Position numbers and translations under genes: made by a program
NCBI GenBank assembly: GCA_050633105.1
Contig: JBOEFW010000060.1
Location: forward strand, 18,259 to 82,258
Length of the DNA: 64,000 nucleotides
Direction: 5' to 3'
DNA from: Aureispira sp050633105
GTDB lineage: Bacteria; Bacteroidota; Bacteroidia; Chitinophagales; Saprospiraceae
Notes under the pieces: generated by a model
Database searches by the model: none
What the model was told of the DNA's origin: nothing
The model's input: the letters and a program-made list of their open reading frames with translations, nothing else
Shown here: positions 16,975 through 26,613 of the stretch, in pieces
Numbering within the stretch: the first letter of the stretch is position 1
Layout of the letters: every line of letters begins with the position of its first letter

Positions 16975-18087
16975 ATGCTATTTCTACTAAGAACAGTAGT
17001 ACTTTTTTTCTGTTTGATTATCTTGACCGCTTGCCCCAAAAAAGAGGCAGATGTTAAAGAAATTCCAAGGACTACATCTTCCAGCGAGGCTCCAAAAAAG
17101 CTGATGGTTTGTGATGATATGGTAGAGACGGGCTTATTGGTTGATAAAATGAACGGGATTTCTCTAGTCGCACCTCCCAATGCTTTTAAGACAGACCCTA
17201 TGGCTGACTTACAAGCGTTGGGAGCCAGTTGGGTGGCGGTCTTACCTTATGCTTATTTTAAGAAAGATCAACCTAGTATTAATGCTTTTTCTAAACATAG
17301 TTGGTGGGGCGAACGTCCTGAGGGGATTGCAACTTCTACCAAATATGCGCATGAAAATGGTCTAAAAGTAATGCTTAAACCACAGCTTTGGACGCATGAC
17401 CAATGGATAGGTAATTTAAAATTTGAGACAGAAGAAAACTGGACGGCCTTTGAGCAGAATTATGAAAAATTTATTTTACGGTGGGCCGTTATTGGTGATA
17501 GTCTAGGAGTAGAATTACTGTGTGTTGGGACGGAATTGTGTAAAGTAGTCAAAGAACGTCCTCAATTTTGGCGACAATTATTGCCTAAAATACGTCAGGT
17601 TTATAAGGGCAAATTAACTTATGCACCGAATTGGGACAGTTATCAAGACGTCTCTTTTTGGGATGATTTAGATTATATTGGTGTAGATGCTTACTTCCCT
17701 TTATTAGAAGCTGATACCCCTAGTGTATGTGCGCTCAAAGAAGCCTGGAAGCCCTATGTTCAGAAACTAGAAGCATTGGCAAAACAATGGAATAAGCCCA
17801 TGCTCTTTACAGAGTATGGCTATTTAAGTTTGGATCGTTGTACCTATAATAGTTGGGAATTAGAAAAGAATAGAGGTAGTGTTAATATCAATGAACAAGC
17901 CCAAGCCAATGCTTTAGAGGCTTTATTAGAAACCTTTGGAAAAAAAACATGGTGGGCTGGTGGATTTATTTGGAAATGGTACCCTACCTACAACGCATCA
18001 ATGGGAGAGGGGAAACATGCCCGTGACTATACACCTCAAGGAAAAAAGGCACAAGTGGTTTTACACCAATTATTTCGGAAGCCCTAA
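16975..18087 (+). CDS. GH113-like glycoside hydrolase lipoprotein, copy 2
   Basis: The lipobox LTAC (Cys at residue 20) is followed by a charged linker and the same barrel as its neighbours: KPQLWTHDQWIG, acid/base E187 in CVGTELCK, TYAPNWDSYQDVSFWD, GVDAYFPL and nucleophile E280 in LFTEYGYL. The C-terminus AGGFIWKWYP is close to AGGFQWKWYA of copies 1 and 3. Both catalytic Glu are kept, so the enzyme looks active. It has the longest N-terminal linker of the three (about 20 extra residues, Lys/Glu/Ser-rich). The start gives a complete signal peptide and lies 38 bp after copy 1, implying one transcript. Confidence 0.85.
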   Translation: MLFLLRTVVLFFCLIILTACPKKEADVKEIPRTTSSSEAPKKLMVCDDMVETGLLVDKMNGISLVAPPNAFKTDPMADLQALGASWVAVLPYAYFKKDQPSINAFSKHSWWGERPEGIATSTKYAHENGLKVMLKPQLWTHDQWIGNLKFETEENWTAFEQNYEKFILRWAVIGDSLGVELLCVGTELCKVVKERPQFWRQLLPKIRQVYKGKLTYAPNWDSYQDVSFWDDLDYIGVDAYFPLLEADTPSVCALKEAWKPYVQKLEALAKQWNKPMLFTEYGYLSLDRCTYNSWELEKNRGSVNINEQAQANALEALLETFGKKTWWAGGFIWKWYPTYNASMGEGKHARDYTPQGKKAQVVLHQLFRKP

Positions 18088-18212
18088 CGTTACATTTAGA
18101 ATGGTAGGGGACTAGTATTTTCAAAATAAGATGATTTTAGAGAGAACTACAACCAACGTTTTTTAAGATCAAACCGTTTTCCAAGTAGAAACTTAACTAA
18201 AACGACCCTCCC

Positions 18213-19295
18213 ATGACCCTTTTTCTAAAGAAACGCCCTACATGGCTGGCATTTTTACTTTCCTTTTTAGGTATATCCAGCTGTCAAGTAGATGATTTTT
18301 CTATTCCTTGTGATGCGACTATTCCTAGTGGTTTATTAGAACAACACATTCGTGGAATGTCCGTTGTTGCTGCCCAAAGCCCTATACAAGGGGCACCTAT
18401 GCAAAAGCTCCATCAATTAGGTGTTAATAGCGTTTCATTAATGCCTTATTGTTATTATACGCCAGGAGATCCTACCATTGATGAAACATCTCGTTGTGTT
18501 GATCCAATGTGCCCACATGGGCCTAGTGTTCGTGCAGCGGTCTTAGAAGGTTTACAACGAGCAAAATCAGAAAACTTAGCTGTGATGATTAAGCCTCAAT
18601 TGTGGGCAATGGAAGAATGGGTTGGCCATTTGACTTTTTCTACAGAGCAAGAATGGCACACTTTTGAGCAGAACTATACCAATTTTTTGATGGAATGGGT
18701 TAGAATTGCTGCGAGCAACCAAGTGGAGTATTTTTGTATTGGAACAGAGTTGCGTCATTTTGTAGCGCAACGTCCCAATTATTGGCGAGGACTTATTGCA
18801 CAAATCAGAACCATCTATGCAGGAGAATTGACTTATGCTGCGAATTGGGACGATTATCAAGAAGTCTCTTTTTGGGAGGACTTAGATTATGTTGGAGTAG
18901 ATGCTTATTTTCCACTTGATCGTAAGGCTGTGCCTACTGTTTGTGCTCTACAAGAAGCTTGGGCACCTTATAAAGAAGAACTAGCGGCCTATTCTAAAGC
19001 ACAACAAACACCAATTCTATTCACGGAATTTGGTTATTTGAGTGTAAAAGGAGCGGCATACAATACTTGGACCTTAGAAGAAAGGATTCACGAAACAATG
19101 GTGAGCGAAGAAGCACAAGCGAATGCGTTGCAAGCTTTGTTGGTAGAACTCTCCCAAGAAACATGGTGGGTGGGCGGTTTTCAATGGAAATGGTATGCCG
19201 ATGCGATTAGCGCTAAGTGTGAATGGGATCTCAACAGAGATTACACTCCTGAAAACAAAAAGGCAGAAGAAGTTTTGCGTTTGTTGTATCAATAG
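18213..19295 (+). CDS. GH113-like glycoside hydrolase lipoprotein, copy 3
   Basis: The lipobox ISSC puts the lipidated Cys at residue 24. Family motifs are KPQLWAMEEWVG, acid/base E179 in CIGTELRH, TYAANWDDYQEVSFWE, GVDAYFPL and nucleophile E272 in LFTEFGYL. This copy carries an insertion with an extra Cys pair early in the barrel (SRCVDPMCPHGPS), replacing the WWGE...GI(A/S)TS loop of copies 1 and 2. That loop lies near the expected active-site end, so substrate range may differ. It lies 125 bp after copy 2. The three copies are clear but not recent duplicates, since DNA identity is interrupted throughout. Confidence 0.85.
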   Translation: MTLFLKKRPTWLAFLLSFLGISSCQVDDFSIPCDATIPSGLLEQHIRGMSVVAAQSPIQGAPMQKLHQLGVNSVSLMPYCYYTPGDPTIDETSRCVDPMCPHGPSVRAAVLEGLQRAKSENLAVMIKPQLWAMEEWVGHLTFSTEQEWHTFEQNYTNFLMEWVRIAASNQVEYFCIGTELRHFVAQRPNYWRGLIAQIRTIYAGELTYAANWDDYQEVSFWEDLDYVGVDAYFPLDRKAVPTVCALQEAWAPYKEELAAYSKAQQTPILFTEFGYLSVKGAAYNTWTLEERIHETMVSEEAQANALQALLVELSQETWWVGGFQWKWYADAISAKCEWDLNRDYTPENKKAEEVLRLLYQ

Positions 19296-19398
19296 ATCAA
19301 TTGGGGAAAGAACTTCGATGAATTATAAACAAAAAGCACAAAAACTTATTTATAAGATTTGAGACGTATTCCTATTTGCTTTTATAACCATTCGATGT

Positions 19399-20313
19399 AT
19401 GAAATTTGGACGTGTTAATGATCTAACAAAGGTTGATTTTTCAATGCCTAACCCGCCTAATGCTACGAATCTATTGTTGGACAATTTATCGGCACCAACC
19501 AATGGCCCCAAAATCTATTTTGGCTGTACGGGGTGGGGAATGAAGGAGTGGATTGGCACCTTCTATCCTCCTAAAGCGAAGAGTAAGGAATTTTTAAAGC
19601 ATTACAACAAACAGTTTACGACCATTGAACTGAATACGACCCATTACCGCATTCCTACACCTGATTTGGTGAAGACTTGGTACCAGATGACGGATGATAA
19701 TTTTAAATTTTCTCCTAAAATCCCACAATCTATCAGTCATGCTCCTGATTTAGGTAGGAGAGGAAAAGAAATGGATTGGTTTTGTGAATCCATTGTTGGT
19801 TTAGGAGAGAAATTAGGTACCTCTTTTATGCAATTACCACCTAATTTTGGCCCAGGAAGATTGCGCCAACTCGATCAATTTTTAAGCGATTTTCCTATTG
19901 ATGAGGTACCCTTAGCTATAGAAGTACGTCAAGAAGATTGGTTTGGAGACGAAAAAGCTTTTCAACAATTATTGTACACTTTACGAGAACATCAAGTAGG
20001 AACCGTGATAACGGATGTTGCGGGCAGAAGGGACGTCTTACATTTAGGCCTGACCACGCCTCAATTGTTGTTGCGTTTTGTAGGAAATGGCTTACACCCT
20101 AGTGATTACCAACGGGTAGATGCTTGGATTACTTTAATATTAGATTGGCTAGAACGAGGCTTAGAAGAAGTTTATTTTTTCTCTCACCAACCTGATAACA
20201 TCCTTTCTCCCGAAATGTGCATCTACTTCTTAGAACAACTAGAAGCGCGTAGTGCTTTGCGATTCTCTAAAAAAACAAAGATACTAAATGATGGACAGAT
20301 GAGTCTCTTTTAA
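19399..20313 (+). CDS. DUF72 (YecE-like) protein
   Basis: The 304-residue protein has DUF72 hallmarks: an IYFGCTGWGMKEWIGTFYP opening, the FTTIELNTTHYRIPTPDLVKTW strand, a KFSPKIPQSISH segment and LPPNFGP. It then has LAIEVRQEDWF and YFFSHQPDN near the C-terminus. DUF72 proteins are TIM barrels related to sugar-phosphate isomerase and endonuclease IV-like folds; the biochemical role is unknown. It follows the GH113 triplet by 103 bp on the same strand. The first 25 residues are not conserved, so translation could begin at the M of the SMPNPP segment. Cytosolic, as no signal peptide is visible. Confidence 0.88.
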   Translation: MKFGRVNDLTKVDFSMPNPPNATNLLLDNLSAPTNGPKIYFGCTGWGMKEWIGTFYPPKAKSKEFLKHYNKQFTTIELNTTHYRIPTPDLVKTWYQMTDDNFKFSPKIPQSISHAPDLGRRGKEMDWFCESIVGLGEKLGTSFMQLPPNFGPGRLRQLDQFLSDFPIDEVPLAIEVRQEDWFGDEKAFQQLLYTLREHQVGTVITDVAGRRDVLHLGLTTPQLLLRFVGNGLHPSDYQRVDAWITLILDWLERGLEEVYFFSHQPDNILSPEMCIYFLEQLEARSALRFSKKTKILNDGQMSLF

Positions 20314-20421
20314 ACAATTTCAGTATTTTAAGGCGCAATTGAAGTGCAAGGTCTTAGATTAGGGCTTGTTACTTTATTAATGACCTCCCACTATTATAAG
20401 AATAGCGGGCATAAAATACGT

Positions 20422-21252
20422 ATGAATTACATAGAAGTCACCATCTCTGGGCAAGCGCCCTCCCTCCATGAAATCTTAATTGCACAATTGATGTCTATTA
20501 ACTTCAATGGCTTTTTAGAAGAAGAGAATCAGTTGATTGCCTATTTAGACGAGGCGGCTTATTTGCCTGCGGTCAAAACACGTTTGCAAGAACTAGAGAC
20601 CCAACACCAACTAAACATTAGTACCAAAACCATTGCCGATCAAAACTGGAATGCGCAATGGGAAGCAGATTATAAACCAGTTGTAGTCGAAGATTTCTGT
20701 GTTGTACGGGCCAGCTTTCATGCCCCTATCGAGGGCGTAGAGCATGAACTTATTGTCACTCCCAAAATGTCTTTTGGAACAGGGCATCATGCTACGACTT
20801 ATATGATGATGTTACAAATGCGCGACTTGGACTTTAAAGAGCAACAGGTCTTGGATTATGGTTGTGGAACAGGAGTCTTGGCAATCTTAGCACAGCGACT
20901 AGGTGCCAAGCACATAGATGGAGTAGATATTGATTATTGGTCGTATGACAATACCTTAGAAAATATGCAACTCAATGATGTGCCAGCAGAAAAAATGGAG
21001 GTTTATCATGGAGTTTTAGACGATGTCCCTGCACAAGGCTATGACCTAATTTTGGCGAATATTAATAGAAATGTTATTTTAGGAACAATGTCAGACATGC
21101 AGGCTCGTTTAAATAGAGGCGGAAAACTCTTGTGTTCTGGTTTTTTGGAACAAGATATTCCTCTGGTCGTTCAAGCGGCCAAAGAGTGCGGCCTAACTTT
21201 GCAACGCCAAGAAGAACGAGAGCAATGGCGCTGCTTGCTGTTCTCCTCCTAA
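20422..21252 (+). CDS. prmA: Ribosomal protein L11 methyltransferase
   Basis: PrmA trimethylates ribosomal protein L11 using S-adenosylmethionine. The 276-residue frame from the ATG at 20422 begins MNYIEVTISG, the usual start in Bacteroidota; an in-frame GTG at 20344 would add 26 residues with no family match. An N-terminal L11-binding domain leads to KMSFGTGHHATT, motif I VLDYGCGTGVLAIL, the acidic turn GVDIDYWS and motif IV DLILANINRNV. The C-terminus EREQWRCLLFS is typical. The gene is probably in the same unit as DUF72 (108 bp). Confidence 0.95.
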   Translation: MNYIEVTISGQAPSLHEILIAQLMSINFNGFLEEENQLIAYLDEAAYLPAVKTRLQELETQHQLNISTKTIADQNWNAQWEADYKPVVVEDFCVVRASFHAPIEGVEHELIVTPKMSFGTGHHATTYMMMLQMRDLDFKEQQVLDYGCGTGVLAILAQRLGAKHIDGVDIDYWSYDNTLENMQLNDVPAEKMEVYHGVLDDVPAQGYDLILANINRNVILGTMSDMQARLNRGGKLLCSGFLEQDIPLVVQAAKECGLTLQRQEEREQWRCLLFSS

Positions 21253-21386
21253 AGAAAACGATTAAAGAAGTGGAAATAAGAGAACCTATTTTTATTGACT
21301 TAGAAGAATTACCACAAGGCATTTACCACTTGAAATTGATAGGAGAAAACGGTGCCATTGTTAGTAAAGATATTTTCAACAGATAA
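21225..21386 (+). pseudogene. Orphan C-terminal fragment of a T9SS sorting domain
   Basis: A 53-residue frame overlaps the end of prmA in another frame and closes with IDLEELPQGIYHLKLIGENG then AIVSKDIFNR. That is the terminal two strands of a T9SS type A domain (LP-GIY-L-L...G...SK). A whole domain is about 80 residues with a YPNP start, and that start and any cargo are missing. The likeliest history is a deletion that removed a cargo gene up to prmA and left its tail. Confidence 0.6.
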
Positions 21387-21507
21387 ATGTCCTTCAGAAC
21401 TTTCTAATATACTTGGTGGTATTAAGAAACAGCAATAAAACTACCTTATTATAAAAGGATAGACGGATGGTCTGCTTAAAACGATTTATAAACTCATTCA
21501 GTACAGT

Positions 21508-24500
21508 ATGACAATAATTATAAAATTACTCCCCTTTGTTTTGTTTTTATTCTTGGGTTGGAATGTAGCCGCGCAGGATGAAGTAGATGAAATTCCAACA
21601 GATCCAGAAGCTTGTTATAAATACATGGAAGAAATCATGTTGAGCATCAAGCGGGAGGAATGTGAGGAAATCATGGACGAATGGAAACAAGATCAAAAAG
21701 CAGGGAAGTGGAAGCCTGAGTTTTATCAAGGGCTAGCTGATTTAGGGAATGAGATGATTAAACGTAAAATGAAGCGTTATACTTTCTTTCGGCATGTATT
21801 GGCTACAATCAATACCTTCGCAGATGATGATGGATTAGCATCGCAGCATTTCAGTCGTTGGATTTCTATTTCTAAGAAAATATTAGAAAACCAATCTACA
21901 GGTAAGACAGCTGTTTATGAACGTTACTTACGGTTTAGCCGAACGTTTTGGGCGACAGGTAATTTGTATGACATCTCTAAAGGAAGCCATAAATGGCGTT
22001 CGGAGTCGAGAGTGTTTACAATGAAGTATGAGAACGATCGTCTTTCAATCAAGTATGATAATACCAACTTGATCTGTTATAATAAAAGTGATTCTTTAGT
22101 GATCAAAAATGCAAAAGGGATTTATTATCCTTTAGAGCAACTTTGGTATGGAAGTGAAGGGCGTGTGGATTGGATGACAGAAGGTGCTAGAGATGCTTAT
22201 GCTTTGCTCAAAGCGTATAAGATTCAAACTAGAAGTACGGTTTATAATGCCGCCAATTCTATTTTGTATTATAACTCTGTTTTTAACAAACCCATTGAGG
22301 GAATGTTAGTTGACAAAATTTTTAAGCACGCTGCTCCAAATGCTCGTTATCCACAGTTTACTTCCAATGCAAGAAACATTGAGATGGATGATATTGGGGA
22401 AGGAGTAAGTTATCAAGGTGGTTTTAAGATGGCAGGTGCTTCTGTACGCGGATATGGAGATAAAAAAGGTCTTTCCACGGTTTATATTACGAACAAACAA
22501 GGCCAATGTATTGCCAAAGCAGCCTCTAAGAGTTTTGATATTATCAAAGGTCAAAAAGTAGTATCAGAAGATGCAATTGTAACCTTGTACATTCATGGAG
22601 CGGATGGTACATTAGATTCCATCTATCACCCCTCTATCAACATCTTGTACAGTATTGTTCACCGAAAGATTGACCTCACCCGTAGTGAATCTAGAACTTC
22701 TAAGGTGCCTTTTGTGAACTCCCTACAGCAAATGGATATGAAAGTTGCTTCCTTGTCTTGGTTTATTGATACGGACCAAATGAACTTAGGAGACAACAAA
22801 CAAGATATGGAAATGGCGTCAGAGAACCACTTTGATCAATTGCTCTATGAAAAATATAGAAACATTATTTCGATTAACCCCTTGGTGAAGTTTGCCGTTT
22901 ATTCGGAAAAACTGAAAGAGGAATATGAATCTAATAGTGCTGGGTTCTCACAAGAAGAAGAGGGGTATGTAGAGGATGATATGGTAAGTATTTGTGATAT
23001 AGATCCCGATCTATGTGATGAAAATGGTAACCCTTATACACTCCCTGACCCAGAAATTGATTCCTCTTCATTTGTAGACGCGGGGGCAGCAATACCTGAT
23101 AATGACCCTAGTGACGACATAGAAATAGAAGAGTTTGATCCAAGAGTTATTGACGCGGATCAGCTAGCAATGTTATTAGACAAGCGGATGGAGCGGATTA
23201 GTATTTTGACGACCGAGGAAGTAGGACGCGCGTCTAAAAACCCTTCTTTTAAAATTGTGAACAACGATCAATCGTATCGCGATTTTGAACGCGGTTATCC
23301 TTCCCGATTTAAGTTTGGTGCTATGAATGTCTATGACTTAACAAAAGTTGTACGCGATCCTTCGTTTGATGCTAAAACAACCTTGCCCCTTTATTTGGAA
23401 ATGGTAAAAGATGGTTTTGCCATTTATGATGAAGATAAGGGAACGGTTACTTTAAGAGACAAGTTATTTCACTATACAGCTTCTGTTAATACAAAAAAGA
23501 AAGACCACGATTTTGATAAAATTCGTATTCGCTCTGTGCGTTCTCGTAATAATAAGAAGCCAGCAAATGCAATTTTTGACCTCAAAAAAGGTGCTATTGA
23601 AACCTATGGAGTGCAAGAGTTTATTTTGAGTGATTCACAGCAAGTAATTGCGCGTCCCTTTAATGGCCAAGTAAACATGTTGGCAGGGCGTAACATGGAT
23701 TTTAATGGTGTGATGTCAGGTGGGTTTTGCAACTTTACAGGAACCAATTTCCACTTTATTTATGACATTTTTCATGTTGAGATGGATTCCATCAACTACT
23801 TGGATATGTTTATCTACAAACGGGCACGCCATGGTGAAGATGCGCCTGATTGGCAGCGGGGCCGTCCAAAAGAAGAACGAGAATTAGTAGAGGCGACTGA
23901 GCGACTGACAACGGAAAAAGAACCGATTAATAGTGTGTTGGAAGGCGGCAGTGGCTTAATGCTGATAGATGTTCCTAGTAATAAATCTGGGCGAATGAAG
24001 AGTGATCCTATTTATCCTTCGTTTGAATCAACAAGTCGTTCTAGAGTCTATTATGATAAAAGAAACCGACAAGGAGATGGCGTTTACCCTAGAGATAGCT
24101 TTTACTATGAGGTAGAACCCTTCATCTTGAATGGAATGGACAATTTAGAACCCGAGCAATTGGTGTTTGAAGGGAAATTATATGCTGCTAATATTTTTGA
24201 ACCCATCAATGAGCAATTGCGGGTTATGTACCACGATTTATCCTTAGGTTTTGAAACAGAAACACGCGGGAATGATCCCAATCCTGTTTATTTGCGCGAC
24301 GATGCACGTGGAAAAGGAACCTTCAAAGGAACGATGGGTATTTCTAATGAGGGGCTCATTGGAAATGGTCGTTTAGATTATTTAGGGGCAACGATTGAGT
24401 CAGATTACATTGAATTTTTACCCGATCAATTTAGAGCAGAAGATGTTGATAGTTTTAATCTAGCAGGATCGACTAGAGATGGCATTGAGTTTCCTGATGT

Positions 24501-26535
24501 GCAAGGAGAGCAAGTGCAGATTGAATGGTCTCCTTATAGTGATAGTATGTATATTGAGTCGTCTTTGGCAGAAGGTGCACCTTTTCAGTTCTTTGACTCT
24601 ACAGATTTCTATTTAGAAGGTTCCTTGACATTGACGCCTGATGGCTTGTTAGGAAGAGGGAAGTTTGATTGGTATGGAGCAACATTAGAGTCTAACCCTG
24701 GGGGCGATTTTAAGTTTGGAAAACAATCCATTGCTTCCCCCTCTTCGGCTGTTATTATTAAATCTCAAGGAGTACAGAAGTTTGCTTTTGAGAATGAGAA
24801 TGTAGATGCCGTTATTGATTTTGAAAAACAAACGGGTGATTTTATCTCTCAGGAGGCGGATTTAGCGACCGATTTACCCTATAACAGTTATCAAACATCC
24901 TTGGATCAATTCCACTGGGATATGAAAACCGATCATATTTATATGGATGCCCAAGAGGGAAAAACGGGTTTCTTCTTAGCAACAGAACAGCAGCAAGATT
25001 CTTTAGTCTTTTTAGGAGAAAAGGCAGATTATGATTTAAATACAGGCTTACTCAAAATTGATGGTGTAGAATACATTCGTGTAGCTGATGCTTTTGTTTA
25101 TCCAAAAGATAAGCACATTGAAATTGAAGAGGCTTCTCATATGCGTACCTTAGAAGATTCGCGAATTGTAGCCGATACCCTCAACCAAAACCACGTTATT
25201 CAACGGGCAACCATCAATGTTTTAAGCCGAAATGAATTCAAGGCGGATGGTTATTTAGAGTTTAATGTAGAGGGGCACAAAGACCAAGAAATTCGTTTTG
25301 ATAATGTAACTTCTGCCCAAGAAGAGCCAGGAATGTTTGTAACAGTAGGAAGTGGAACCGTGCAGGATACGGCTAATTTCTACTTAGATAAAAGAACTCG
25401 TTTTAAAGGAGAAGTGAACTTGAATTCTAAATCAGAGCTCTTAACGTTTAACGGTTTTGCAAAGATTTCTTCTGCGGTTATTCCAACACAGGAATGGTTT
25501 GGTATTGATTCTAAAGTTGACAAGAGAGATGTTTCTATTGTTTATGAAAATCCTAAAAATCCTGATGGAGAAAATCTATTTGTTGGCCTTTATCTCGATT
25601 TGGATACTATGGATTTATATCCAGCAATTTTATCCCCAAAACACAATGCAACAGACCGCAGTATTTTCTCTACAACAGGAGTATTAAAGTTTGATAATGA
25701 GAAAAACCAATACTTATTTGGAGATTCTTCTCGCGTTTTAGGGGAGGCAGAAGCAGGACAATTGTTTACTGTTTCAGAGAAAAATGCTAAAGTAATTGCT
25801 TCTGGACGCTTTGATTTTAATAGAGGGTTCCAAGGAGAAGGCAACCCTGATTTCTTGGTAGATATTGTTGGAGATTTTACCTTCTTTTTGAATACAAAGT
25901 CAGACTACTTGTTTGAAACTTCTACCAACTTAGATTTCTATTTGCCACAGAATTTGCGTGATATTGTAGTGAATGATCTACAGAGTAATGATGAGTTGAT
26001 TGATAAAGTGCTATATGCAAGTATCAAGAATGAAAAATTGCACCAGCACATGAAGAACTACATCCCAGATGTGAAGAAATTCGATAAGATGTGGAAGAAG
26101 GTGAAAGATGATGAGCGCTTGCAATTGCCCAACGACTTTTTACATACGTTCTTTTTTATCAACAACAAACTACTTTGGAGTCCAAAAACAGAATCTTTTG
26201 TAACCAAAGGAACTCGTTTACAGTTGGCTTCTATTGGAGGTAAGCATGTTGGACAAGTGGTAAAAGGACACCTAGAGATTTTGAATGATCCAGCGCGTAC
26301 GGATGCGATGACGTTCTATATCATCTCTCCAAATGGAGATTGGTACTACTTCTCTTACCAGAGAGGTTTCTTAAAAACCGTTTCTTCTAATCCTGATTAT
26401 AACAATGCCATTGCCTCTCTCAAAACCAAAGACCGCCGTGTTAAAACGGCCAATGGAAATTGGATGGAAATTGTGATTGGTTCCCCAGGAGAGTACTCTA
26501 GTTTTAAGAATAAAGCTAGCGCTGCGCACAACTAA
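21508..26535 (+). CDS. Large exported protein of unknown function, 1675 aa
   Basis: The signal peptide (MTIIIKLLPFVLFLFLGWNVAAQ) is the only firm localisation cue; no T9SS domain or lipobox is present. The first 450 residues look alpha/beta. An acidic low-complexity stretch follows (residues about 475-550, Asp/Glu/Pro-rich), then long beta-rich segments. Two matching motifs, SNEGLIGNGRLDYLGATIES near 945 and TPDGLLGRGKFDWYGATLES near 1041, lie about 97 residues apart, suggesting a repeated beta module. I do not recognise the family; a periplasmic or outer-membrane structural role would fit. A terminator follows at once, so the gene ends its own unit. Confidence 0.8.
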   Translation: MTIIIKLLPFVLFLFLGWNVAAQDEVDEIPTDPEACYKYMEEIMLSIKREECEEIMDEWKQDQKAGKWKPEFYQGLADLGNEMIKRKMKRYTFFRHVLATINTFADDDGLASQHFSRWISISKKILENQSTGKTAVYERYLRFSRTFWATGNLYDISKGSHKWRSESRVFTMKYENDRLSIKYDNTNLICYNKSDSLVIKNAKGIYYPLEQLWYGSEGRVDWMTEGARDAYALLKAYKIQTRSTVYNAANSILYYNSVFNKPIEGMLVDKIFKHAAPNARYPQFTSNARNIEMDDIGEGVSYQGGFKMAGASVRGYGDKKGLSTVYITNKQGQCIAKAASKSFDIIKGQKVVSEDAIVTLYIHGADGTLDSIYHPSINILYSIVHRKIDLTRSESRTSKVPFVNSLQQMDMKVASLSWFIDTDQMNLGDNKQDMEMASENHFDQLLYEKYRNIISINPLVKFAVYSEKLKEEYESNSAGFSQEEEGYVEDDMVSICDIDPDLCDENGNPYTLPDPEIDSSSFVDAGAAIPDNDPSDDIEIEEFDPRVIDADQLAMLLDKRMERISILTTEEVGRASKNPSFKIVNNDQSYRDFERGYPSRFKFGAMNVYDLTKVVRDPSFDAKTTLPLYLEMVKDGFAIYDEDKGTVTLRDKLFHYTASVNTKKKDHDFDKIRIRSVRSRNNKKPANAIFDLKKGAIETYGVQEFILSDSQQVIARPFNGQVNMLAGRNMDFNGVMSGGFCNFTGTNFHFIYDIFHVEMDSINYLDMFIYKRARHGEDAPDWQRGRPKEERELVEATERLTTEKEPINSVLEGGSGLMLIDVPSNKSGRMKSDPIYPSFESTSRSRVYYDKRNRQGDGVYPRDSFYYEVEPFILNGMDNLEPEQLVFEGKLYAANIFEPINEQLRVMYHDLSLGFETETRGNDPNPVYLRDDARGKGTFKGTMGISNEGLIGNGRLDYLGATIESDYIEFLPDQFRAEDVDSFNLAGSTRDGIEFPDVQGEQVQIEWSPYSDSMYIESSLAEGAPFQFFDSTDFYLEGSLTLTPDGLLGRGKFDWYGATLESNPGGDFKFGKQSIASPSSAVIIKSQGVQKFAFENENVDAVIDFEKQTGDFISQEADLATDLPYNSYQTSLDQFHWDMKTDHIYMDAQEGKTGFFLATEQQQDSLVFLGEKADYDLNTGLLKIDGVEYIRVADAFVYPKDKHIEIEEASHMRTLEDSRIVADTLNQNHVIQRATINVLSRNEFKADGYLEFNVEGHKDQEIRFDNVTSAQEEPGMFVTVGSGTVQDTANFYLDKRTRFKGEVNLNSKSELLTFNGFAKISSAVIPTQEWFGIDSKVDKRDVSIVYENPKNPDGENLFVGLYLDLDTMDLYPAILSPKHNATDRSIFSTTGVLKFDNEKNQYLFGDSSRVLGEAEAGQLFTVSEKNAKVIASGRFDFNRGFQGEGNPDFLVDIVGDFTFFLNTKSDYLFETSTNLDFYLPQNLRDIVVNDLQSNDELIDKVLYASIKNEKLHQHMKNYIPDVKKFDKMWKKVKDDERLQLPNDFLHTFFFINNKLLWSPKTESFVTKGTRLQLASIGGKHVGQVVKGHLEILNDPARTDAMTFYIISPNGDWYYFSYQRGFLKTVSSNPDYNNAIASLKTKDRRVKTANGNWMEIVIGSPGEYSSFKNKASAAHN

Positions 26536-26559
26536 GCCTGCTATAATAACAATACTATT

Positions 26560-26594
26560 AGGCTTCTTCCTTTTCTTAGGGAGAAGCCTTTTTT
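26560..26594 (+). terminator. Terminator of the 1675-aa gene
   Basis: AGGCTTCT (26560-26567) pairs with AGAAGCCT (26582-26589) and a T run follows. AAGCCT at 26534-26539 can pair with the same AGGCTT arm and would be an alternative stem. Confidence 0.8.
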
Positions 26595-26613
26595 GAGTAA
26601 TCAAGCGAAGAAA

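Noticed and set aside
15881..20313. GH113 triplet plus DUF72 as a polysaccharide utilisation locus
   Set aside because: No SusC/D pair, sulfatase, transporter or regulator is adjacent; DUF72 is not a glycan-utilisation gene.
20344..20421. Upstream GTG start for prmA
   Set aside because: The extra 26 residues have no family similarity, whereas MNYIEVTISG matches the usual start.
26534..26594. Alternative AAGCCT pairing as an attenuation switch
   Set aside because: The alternative stem is only 6 bp and overlaps the stop codon; the main terminator is much stronger.
26593..26613. TTG start for the FISUMP gene
   Set aside because: It lies in the T run of the preceding terminator; the ATG at 26614 is better.
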